Source of the DNA: Acidobacteriota bacterium
GTDB taxonomy: Bacteria > Acidobacteriota > Terriglobia > Terriglobales > Acidobacteriaceae
DNA length: 11,290 nt
Assembly: GCA_025353435.1 (NCBI GenBank)
Contig: JANXQR010000455.1
Span: 1-11,290, forward strand
Direction of reading: 5' to 3'
Each line of letters opens with the position of its first letter. Position 1 is the stretch's first letter. Below are positions 5,822-11,290 of the stretch, in pieces. A program made the position numbers and the translations under genes. The notes below the pieces were generated by a model. That model made no database searches and had not been told where the DNA came from. It saw nothing but the letters and a program-made list of their open reading frames with translations.

Positions 5822-6721
5822 CTACTCCCCAACCGGCGCTACGGACCGGAGGTGCGTTGCCTGGGGGCGCATTGCCGGGACGCGGGTCGGGACACGCGCC
5901 GGATTTCTACGGCCCATAGAATCCTTCGAGCCAAGGTCCTTCAGCGCCGAACGCAGGTGAACGACAGCGGAGGCATGAACCTGCGATACCCGGGACTCGA
6001 CCACTCCCAGGGCAAGGCCGATCTCGCGCATGGTCATCTCCTCGAAGTAGTAGAGGGTCATGACCAGGCGTTCGCGGTCAGGTAGGTTGGCGATGGCGCC
6101 GGACAGGCGGTCTTCCATCTCGCCGCGCAGGCAGATGAACAATGGATCTTCGTCGGGCCGGCCGGGAATGTAAGCCAGTTCCTCGTCTCCCGACTCGTCG
6201 TTGTGCTCCATGTGCAGGGTGCCGATTTCGAGGCCCTTCAGCTCGCCAAGCAACTGCTGATACTCGTCGAGGCCCAGGTTCATCTCCGCCGCTACCTCGC
6301 CTTCACCGGCTGCGTGCCCCAGCCGGGCGGTGACTACGCGGATTGCTTCCTCGACGGCGCGCCCCTTGCGGCGCAGCTCGCGCGGACTCCAGTCGAGGGT
6401 GCGCAGGCTGTCCAGGATGGCTCCGCGAATCCGGAACTGGGCGTAGCTGCGGAATTGCACATTCTTGCCGGGATCAAACTTGGCGAAGGCGTCAAGGAGG
6501 CCTACCACACCGGCCGAGACAAGGTCTTCAATGTCGACATGCTGGGGCAGCCGTTCGTGAATGCGGCGAGCCAGAAAACGCACCACGGGAAGGTGTTCGA
6601 GCAACACGCGTTCCTGTTCGAGGGTCATCGCTCCGGGAATGCCGGAGGGTGGATATCCGCCCGGCCGCGGCGCTCCGCGCCCTGCCGACTGCACCTGGGT
6701 AATTACCGCTGTGTCTTCCAT
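5822..6721 (-). CDS. fliA: FliA, sigma-28 flagellar RNA polymerase sigma factor
   Basis: This encodes 299 residues, longer than the common 230-260. FliA directs RNA polymerase to late flagellar and chemotaxis promoters. Region 2 covers about residues 35-108, with DIEDLVSAGVVGLLDAFAKF and FRSYAQFRIRGAILDSLR; RTLDWSPRELRR (107-118) leads into region 3. Region 4 covers about 210-262, with LPDRERLVMTLYYFEEMT and the helix-turn-helix MREIGLALGVVESRVSQVHA. Extra length comes from a loosely conserved N-terminus (about 30 residues) and a basic, proline-containing tail (about 263-299). The start has GGGGAAGGA upstream and lies 67 nt after flhA; fliM follows after 3 nt. A matching promoter sits before cheY in this window. 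No gene for the anti-sigma factor FlgM is visible. Confidence 0.94.
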   Translation of the reverse strand: MEDTAVITQVQSAGRGAPRPGGYPPSGIPGAMTLEQERVLLEHLPVVRFLARRIHERLPQHVDIEDLVSAGVVGLLDAFAKFDPGKNVQFRSYAQFRIRGAILDSLRTLDWSPRELRRKGRAVEEAIRVVTARLGHAAGEGEVAAEMNLGLDEYQQLLGELKGLEIGTLHMEHNDESGDEELAYIPGRPDEDPLFICLRGEMEDRLSGAIANLPDRERLVMTLYYFEEMTMREIGLALGVVESRVSQVHASAVVHLRSALKDLGSKDSMGRRNPARVPTRVPAMRPQATHLRSVAPVGE

Positions 6722-6788
6722 GCCATCCTTCCCCGAAGCCGCGCTCGATTCCTCGCGTCTCGGCTTAACCGGTCATCTGCTCTCCCGC

Positions 6789-8891
6789 TCACCGCACCGT
6801 GCCTACTGGGCGCAGGCGGACTTCGGGAGGAATCTCCGCCGCGGCCACAACGGCCAGTCGGGGAAATACGGGCTCCAACCATCGCCGTACGTGGTAGCGG
6901 GCCGGACTTGAACAAAGGAGCACGGGGGGTGCCGCAGGCGATCCGGAGGAGATTAGAGGTCTCAAAGAATCGACCAGGCGGCGAACCAAGGGTGCTCCCT
7001 GCGAAACCGATGCGGGCAGCAGTCGGTGGCCGTTGTCCGGGGAAACGGTGGAGATAATTTCTTCTTCGATGACGGGGTCGAGCAGCAGGACAGGCAGCTG
7101 GCCGTCGGCGTCGAGCAGGGGATGAATCAGGCGGCGGCCCATGCCCTGCCGTGCGGCTTCAACCAGGCTCTCCGTGCTCTTGTTTATCGGAGCGGTCTCG
7201 AGTAAAGCCTCCAGGATTGCGCCAAGATCGCGGATGGACACGCGTTCGCGCAGCAACTGTTCGAGCACGCGGGCCACTTCGCCGAGGGTGAGGAGCTTGG
7301 GGACCAGCTCTTCCATCAACTTGGGGTGCGATTCGTTGAGCCCGTCCATGAGGCGCTTGATCTCAGATCGGCCGAGCAGCTCTCCGGCGTGCTGGCGGAC
7401 GAGCTCGCCAATATGTGTCGTGACGACCGTAACGGCGTTGACCACTGAATAGCCGGCGGCGATGGCCTGTTCCTCGAGAGCGGGTGCAATCCAAATGGCT
7501 GGTACGCCAAAGGCCGGCTCCCGTGCCTCGCGGCCCGCCAGCGGGCGGCGGTTCGGATCGGCCGAGACGGCCAGCAGTTGGGTCCCCTCGGTGATCCAGC
7601 GACCGATCTCGAGACCGCGCAGGGAGAACACGTACTCGCGCGGCTTCAGGCGCAGGTTGTCCGAGATATGCACCGGCGGAATAAGAAATCCCAGCTCCGC
7701 GGAGAGATGGCGGCGCAGGGCACGAACCCGGTTCAGAAGTTGGCCGCCCTGCTTCTCATCAACCAGCGGAATGAGTTGGAATCCGATCTCGAGTGTCAGG
7801 TCTTCGAGGCGCAGCAGCGAAGAGATCTCGGCTCCGGGCGCCTGTTCGGTCTTCTTCTTTTCAGCCACGGATAGCTCCGGGGGCGGCGCGATGGCGGCAG
7901 CGGCAGCAACGCGGCGAGCGCCAATAAACAGAGCGCCGGATACCAGGAGAAAAGGGATCTTGGGCAGGCCGGGGATCAGGCACATGGCGGCGGTGACAAG
8001 ACTGGCGAGATACAGCGTGGCCGGTCGACCGAGCAACTGCTGGCGAATTTCGCCGCCTAGCATGCCGGCCGAATTGGCGCGCGTCAGGGTAATGCCGCCG
8101 GCCACCGACACCAGCAGTGACGGAATCATTGTGACCAGGCCGTCGCCTACGGTGAGCACCGTGTAAGTACGCACCGCTTCGCTGAGGTCGATGCCCTGTT
8201 GCAACGTGCCGATCAGCAGCCCGGCAATGATGTTGATGGCGGTGATGAGAATGGTGGCCAGCGAGTCGCGCTGGTTGAAGCGGGCCGCGCCGTCCATGGC
8301 GCCGTAAAACTCGGCTTCGCGGGCGATGGCCTGACGCCGTTTGCGGGCTTCAGCCTCGTCGATCAGCCCGGCGCTCATATCGGCGTCAATGGCCATTTGC
8401 TTGCCTGGCAGCGCATCGAGAGTGAAGCGGGCCGTAACTTCGGCGGTGCGCACCGCGCCATGCGAGACCACCAGGAACTGGATGGCGATGAGGGCCAGAA
8501 ATAGCACGAAGCCGACTACGTAGTTACCGCCCACCACAAACTGCCCGAAGGCCTCGATCACTTTGCCAGCGGCCCCTGTGCCTTCCGAGCCATGCAGAAG
8601 GATGCGGCGGCTGGAGGCAATGTTCAGCGAGAGCCGAAACATGGTGAGCAACAGCAGCAGGGTGGGAAAGACGCTGAGTTCGACAGCGCGCCGGATTTGC
8701 ACCGCGGATAGGAACACTATCACCGACGCAGCGATGGAAAGCGCCAGCAGTAGGTCCAGAGCGGCCGCGGGCATCGGCACCAGCATCACGAAGATGACGC
8801 TGATGGCGGCGAGGGGCAGGACGTATTCCCGAAAGCGCGCCAGAAAGGCGAAGGCGGCGAACGGGGGTGGTACGGCAACCATGGTGCTCAT
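6789..8891 (-). CDS. flhA: FlhA, export-gate protein of the flagellar type III system
   Basis: This encodes 700 residues, full length. FlhA forms the nonameric ring under the export gate and uses proton flow and chaperone docking to drive secretion. The N-terminal half has about eight membrane segments (roughly 22-44, 46-66, 72-90, 115-142 and further ones to about 325). The FHIPEP-family signature includes FRLSLNIASSR (85-95) and GKQMAIDADMSAG, where K164 and D169 match the functional Lys and Asp of Salmonella FlhA (K203, D208). After a charged linker (about 338-356) comes the cytosolic domain that binds chaperone-substrate pairs. The common TKG in the membrane-proximal loop reads SHG here (143-145). 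The start overlaps the flhB stop by ATGA. The next gene is fliA; flhF and flhG are absent. Confidence 0.97.
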   Translation of the reverse strand: MSTMVAVPPPFAAFAFLARFREYVLPLAAISVIFVMLVPMPAAALDLLLALSIAASVIVFLSAVQIRRAVELSVFPTLLLLLTMFRLSLNIASSRRILLHGSEGTGAAGKVIEAFGQFVVGGNYVVGFVLFLALIAIQFLVVSHGAVRTAEVTARFTLDALPGKQMAIDADMSAGLIDEAEARKRRQAIAREAEFYGAMDGAARFNQRDSLATILITAINIIAGLLIGTLQQGIDLSEAVRTYTVLTVGDGLVTMIPSLLVSVAGGITLTRANSAGMLGGEIRQQLLGRPATLYLASLVTAAMCLIPGLPKIPFLLVSGALFIGARRVAAAAAIAPPPELSVAEKKKTEQAPGAEISSLLRLEDLTLEIGFQLIPLVDEKQGGQLLNRVRALRRHLSAELGFLIPPVHISDNLRLKPREYVFSLRGLEIGRWITEGTQLLAVSADPNRRPLAGREAREPAFGVPAIWIAPALEEQAIAAGYSVVNAVTVVTTHIGELVRQHAGELLGRSEIKRLMDGLNESHPKLMEELVPKLLTLGEVARVLEQLLRERVSIRDLGAILEALLETAPINKSTESLVEAARQGMGRRLIHPLLDADGQLPVLLLDPVIEEEIISTVSPDNGHRLLPASVSQGAPLVRRLVDSLRPLISSGSPAAPPVLLCSSPARYHVRRWLEPVFPRLAVVAAAEIPPEVRLRPVGTVR

Positions 8892-10051
8892 TGCGGTCCT
8901 CCCGGACGATAGGGCGGCGGAATCGGATTGGGTCGGGCGCTGGAGTTGGTTCCAGAATTCGCTCCGGCCCGGACGGCGGCCTCGCGACGACGCTCCCGCA
9001 CTTCAGCCTCGACCCGCTGGCGATAGAGATAGGCGAGAATGGCGGCGACCGCGGCATAGAGATCGACGGGGATGGCCTGGCCCACTTCAACGAATCGATA
9101 GAGCGAGCGAGCCAGCGGCGGGTTCTCGACGATGGGAACCCCGGCCCATCGAGCTTCGGCCTTGATCTCTTCGGCGAGCAGATTGCGCCCTTTCGCCAGC
9201 ACCTTGGGCGCATCCATGGTGGCGAAGTCGAAGCCCAGGGCAACGGCGTAGTGGGTAGGATTGGTGAGGATGACGGCCGCGCGGCTGACATCGTTCTTCA
9301 CGCGCTTGCGTCGCATCTGGCGCTGAAGATTGCGAATGCGGCTGCGAATCTGTGGCGATCCCTCGGTCTCCTTGTACTCCTCGCGCATGTCCTCTTTGCT
9401 CATCTTGAGTCGCGATTCGCGGCTCTGCCACTCGACCACGTAGTCAATGGCCGCCCAGGCAAAGAGCAGCCATGCAGCCGCCTCGAGAAGCCCGAATACA
9501 TCCGCGCCCAGGAGTTCGAGTCGTTCGGTTGAGAATGGCGGCAGGCTGAACTGTCGGGCAATGCGCTGCACAGCAAACACGGCCAGAATTGCGGCAGGAA
9601 TCAGTGACTTGCCGAGGCGGGCGGCAGCACGGAGCGAAAACAGGTTCTTGGCGTTGGTGAGGGGATTGATCCGGTCCAGCTTGAACGCGATGGCTCCCGC
9701 GTGAAAGCTGATTCCGCCAGTCTGCACCACGCCCACGAGGAGCGCCCCACCTGCTACCGCGACCATCACCACGCCCACCGGCGAAAGCACCGCGAAAGAC
9801 AGTGTGCGTGCCGCGGCCAGCGTGGAGGCAATGGCACCCGGCTCCCAGCGCGCCTGTTGGCCAAGATCGAGAAATCCGGCAAACACGCCTCGCCAGACAA
9901 TCAGCATGCGGCTACTCACCATCGACAGCGCAAGGACCCCGGCGAGCGTGCCGGCAGCCGCAGTAAGCTCGCGACTGTGCAGAATGTCGCCATCCTTGCG
10001 CGCCTTGTCGCGGCGATGTTGAGTTGCCTGTTCTGTGCGGTCCCCGGCCAT
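8888..10051 (-). CDS. flhB: FlhB, export-gate and substrate-specificity switch protein
   Basis: This encodes 387 residues, normal length. FlhB sits beside FliPQR and switches export from rod/hook to filament subunits after self-cleavage. The N-terminus TEQATQHRRDKARKDGDI and HSRELT is the family start. Four membrane segments lie near 31-55, 88-110, 148-166 and 185-206. KMSKEDMREEYKETEG (216-231) is the conserved cytosolic linker. The autocleavage motif NPTH is at 264-267 (NPTHYAVAL), intact. The last 25 residues are proline- and glycine-rich and poorly conserved in the family. The start lies 3 nt after the fliR stop with GGGAGG inside the fliR end; its stop overlaps the flhA start. Confidence 0.97.
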   Translation of the reverse strand: MAGDRTEQATQHRRDKARKDGDILHSRELTAAAGTLAGVLALSMVSSRMLIVWRGVFAGFLDLGQQARWEPGAIASTLAAARTLSFAVLSPVGVVMVAVAGGALLVGVVQTGGISFHAGAIAFKLDRINPLTNAKNLFSLRAAARLGKSLIPAAILAVFAVQRIARQFSLPPFSTERLELLGADVFGLLEAAAWLLFAWAAIDYVVEWQSRESRLKMSKEDMREEYKETEGSPQIRSRIRNLQRQMRRKRVKNDVSRAAVILTNPTHYAVALGFDFATMDAPKVLAKGRNLLAEEIKAEARWAGVPIVENPPLARSLYRFVEVGQAIPVDLYAAVAAILAYLYRQRVEAEVRERRREAAVRAGANSGTNSSARPNPIPPPYRPGGPQ

Positions 10052-10054
10052 GGG

Positions 10055-10834
10055 TTAGCCTCCCAATCCCTTCGCCCCGGGACCGGCGATGAGTTGTTGG
10101 GCCAGGTCCAGTAATCCCGCAAAACGTGCTTCGATAAAGCGCGGCCAAAGCGCCAACGATCCAGCCAGAATCAGGAATCCAGTCAGCGTCTTGACCGGTA
10201 CAGTGAGCGACATCACGGGAAGCTGGGGGCTGAGCTTGCCCATCAAGGAAATGGCGATCTCGACCAGCATGGTGGCGGCCAGCACCGGGGCGGCCAGCTC
10301 CACAGCGGCAAAGAAGATTCCTCCGGCTGCGCGCACCAGGGCGAGGCTGGTGGCTGGGGCCATTGCGTAAGTTCCCAGAGGCACCGCGCGAAAGCTGCGG
10401 AACAGCGAGGCAAGCAGAATGCGATCAAGGCCGGCGGTGATCAGGACCAGCGTGCCCATCAACTGAAAGAGGTCTCCAAGCAACGGGGTCTCAATGGAAG
10501 AAGAAGGGTCCATCAGATTGACCAGCGAGAAGCTGAACTGCACGCCCATGATCTGTCCGGCAAAGAGCAGAATCTCGTTCAGCAATGCAAGGGTCAGGCC
10601 GTAGACCAGTCCAACCGCGAGTTCGCCGAGGATGGCGGAGAAGTTGATGTCGGCGCGGGCGTTGGGTAGCGTCCCTACCAGCGGCGCCAGCAGCCATGCG
10701 ATGGCCAGTACAAACACAGCCTTGGTTCGTGCCGGGAGGGCGTTTGAGGAGAAGAACGGCGCGAAGACGACCATGCCGCTCACTCGCACCAGGACGAGCG
10801 TCATTGCGGCGAGATAGGTGGTCCAGTCTTGCAT
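10055..10834 (-). CDS. fliR: FliR, flagellar export-gate membrane protein
   Basis: This encodes 259 residues from the ATG at 10834. FliR joins FliP and FliQ in the core of the export gate at the centre of the basal body. The protein is almost entirely hydrophobic with about six membrane segments. Family features include VRVSGMVVFAPFFSSNALP near the N-terminus, ELAVGLVYGLTLALLNEILL, and DPSSSIETPLLGDLFQLM in the conserved loop. The frame is open to 10867, but the start at 10834 gives the family N-terminus (MQDWTTYLAAMTLVLVR), avoids overlap with fliQ, and has GAGGCGGG overlapping the fliQ stop. The gap to fliQ is 7 nt and to flhB 3 nt. Confidence 0.94.
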   Translation of the reverse strand: MQDWTTYLAAMTLVLVRVSGMVVFAPFFSSNALPARTKAVFVLAIAWLLAPLVGTLPNARADINFSAILGELAVGLVYGLTLALLNEILLFAGQIMGVQFSFSLVNLMDPSSSIETPLLGDLFQLMGTLVLITAGLDRILLASLFRSFRAVPLGTYAMAPATSLALVRAAGGIFFAAVELAAPVLAATMLVEIAISLMGKLSPQLPVMSLTVPVKTLTGFLILAGSLALWPRFIEARFAGLLDLAQQLIAGPGAKGLGG

Positions 10835-10841
10835 GCCCGCC

Positions 10842-11111
10842 TCAGCCCAGGTACCGGTGCAGGTCAATGAACAGCAGGCGGGTGTAGGTTGCCATGCGGT
10901 TCAGGAACCACGGCATCCCCACCAGCAGCACCATGGCAACCGCCAGCAGGCGCGGCACCGACGTAAGTGACTGATCCTGCAGGCTGGTAAGGGTCTGAAC
11001 AAGGCTCAGCACGAAACTCACCACAGTCGCGAATATCAGCAGCGGGCCGGCCAGGATCACGGCTTCGCGCATCATTTGGCGGAGCAATTCGGCCACCATG
11101 TCGGGGTTCAT
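10842..11111 (-). CDS. fliQ: FliQ, small export-gate membrane protein
   Basis: This encodes 89 residues, exactly the family size. Several FliQ copies wrap the FliP/FliR core in the export gate. The sequence starts MNPDMVAELLRQMMREA and has two membrane helices (about 16-40 and 52-75) flanking LTSLQDQSLTSVPRL, the conserved FliQ loop. GGAGGG ends 4 nt upstream of the start and directly follows the fliP stop, with 10 nt between the genes. The first 14 codons are duplicated in inverted orientation at 11250-11290, part of the fold-back at the window end; the gene itself is complete. Confidence 0.96.
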   Translation of the reverse strand: MNPDMVAELLRQMMREAVILAGPLLIFATVVSFVLSLVQTLTSLQDQSLTSVPRLLAVAMVLLVGMPWFLNRMATYTRLLFIDLHRYLG

Positions 11112-11121
11112 TCGACCCTCC

Positions 11122-11196
11122 TCAAAAACTCTTCAACAACGAGCTGGCCAGCAGGTTCCAACCGTCGATCATGACGAACAGCAGGATTTTGAGCGG
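11122..11196 (-). CDS. fliP: FliP C-terminal end (truncated by the fold-back)
   Basis: The last 24 codons of fliP plus the TGA stop (11124-11122) are readable: PLKILLFVMIDGWNLL, then ASSLLKSF and stop. FliP ends in LPFKLMLFVLVDGW followed by a short SLxxSF tail in many bacteria, so the match is close. It sits 10 nt before fliQ, as in the standard fliP-fliQ-fliR order. The frame breaks off at 11197, where the sequence turns into an exact inverted copy of itself, so the remaining roughly 200 or more residues of FliP are missing here. FliP is the main pore-forming subunit of the export gate; loss of its body would abolish motility if real. Confidence 0.87.
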   Translation of the reverse strand, partial: PLKILLFVMIDGWNLLASSLLKSF

Positions 11197-11197
11197 C

Positions 11198-11290
11198 GGT
11201 TGGAACCTGCTGGCCAGCTCGTTGTTGAAGAGTTTTTGAGGAGGGTCGAATGAACCCCGACATGGTGGCCGAATTGCTCCGCCAAATGAT
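11198..11290 (+). other. Inverted duplicate of fliP tail and fliQ start
   Basis: On the plus strand, 11198-11239 reads the last 13 codons of fliP with the TGA stop, then GGAGGG, then an ATG at 11250 with the first codons of fliQ (MNPDMVAELLRQM). It is a copy of the minus-strand genes and the only stretch in the window with real coding sequence on the plus strand. It should not be counted as a second fliQ without independent support. Confidence 0.85.

Larger units (their letters stand above)
11071..11290. repeat. Perfect 94-bp inverted repeat with 32-nt spacer at the window end
   Basis: Bases 11071-11164 and 11197-11290 are exact reverse complements (94 of 94), separated by 11165-11196. The arms cover the fliQ start, the fliP-fliQ ribosome binding site and the fliP tail, with no sequence divergence. 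The right arm runs to the last base, so the copy may continue. A perfect palindrome that cuts a conserved gene at a contig edge most likely comes from a chimeric read or misassembly; a recent inverted duplication cannot be excluded. Confidence 0.97.

Noticed and set aside
6736..6766. AAGCCG/CGGCTT inverted repeat between flhA and fliA, considered as a terminator
   Set aside because: The 6-bp stem has a 19-nt loop and no U-tract, too weak to claim.
6203..7057. Long plus-strand frame (284 codons) across fliA and flhA
   Set aside because: It is antisense to two clear genes in a GC-rich region and has no recognisable domain. The same holds for other plus-strand frames such as 7462-8166.
7184..7191. 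TCCGATAA on the minus strand inside flhA, a 7 of 8 match to the sigma-28 -10 box
   Set aside because: The -35 position 11 nt upstream (AGGCTTTA) does not match, and it falls within coding sequence with no late gene just downstream.
8524..9291. Minus-strand frame of 255 codons overlapping flhA and flhB
   Set aside because: It lies out of frame across two well-supported genes and its translation is compositionally odd (Pro/Arg/Ser-rich).
10835..10867. fliR start at 10867
   Set aside because: It would overlap fliQ by 26 nt; the ATG at 10834 has a better ribosome binding site and gives the usual FliR N-terminus.

Overview
The window is a flagellar and chemotaxis gene cluster, with every gene on the minus strand. 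It comes from a GC-rich, diderm-type bacterium: the rod genes flgF and flgG and the P-ring chaperone gene flgA imply an outer membrane. Gene order, the four-cysteine/GspE-N-like protein inside the flagellar run, and heptanucleotide repeats in a spacer together suggest an acidobacterium (Acidobacteriota). That placement comes from memory of such genomes, not from a search.

In the direction of transcription (right to left) the first block is an export-apparatus and switch operon. It runs: end of fliP (11196-11122), fliQ, fliR, flhB, flhA, then the flagellar sigma factor fliA, fliM, a long fliN, and an unnamed protein with four cysteines and two MshEN-like 24-residue motifs. Spacing is tight, with ATGA overlaps at flhB/flhA and fliM/fliN, 3-nt gaps at fliR/flhB and fliA/fliM, and a 13-nt overlap of fliN with the unnamed gene. 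The only real break is 67 nt between flhA and fliA; flhF and flhG, often found there, are absent.

The second block starts after a 134-nt gap that carries a near-consensus sigma-28 promoter (TCAAGTGC, 11 nt, GCCGATAA) just upstream of cheY. It holds cheY, a CheX-type CheY-P phosphatase gene, flgF, flgG and the first 72 codons of flgA, which runs off the left edge. Two spacers in this block carry RNA-level structure. A 9-bp inverted repeat touches the flgF ribosome binding site. The flgF-flgG spacer holds two opposed arrays of a 7-bp repeat (GAACAGT) that could form a long hairpin, and a small hairpin that covers the flgG Shine-Dalgarno sequence.

How the genes work together: FliP/Q/R, FlhB and FlhA form the export gate that secretes rod, hook and filament proteins. 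FlgF and FlgG are rod proteins and FlgA helps P-ring assembly. FliM and FliN form the switch that phospho-CheY acts on, and CheX removes that phosphate. FliA turns on late genes, apparently including cheY here. The unnamed MshEN-like protein is a candidate cyclic-di-GMP input to the motor.

The right end folds back on itself. Bases 11197-11290 are an exact reverse complement of 11071-11164, splitting fliP. This looks like a chimeric or mis-assembled contig end rather than biology. The most interesting candidates are the MshEN-like flagellar protein and the heptad-repeat/RBS hairpin region before flgG.
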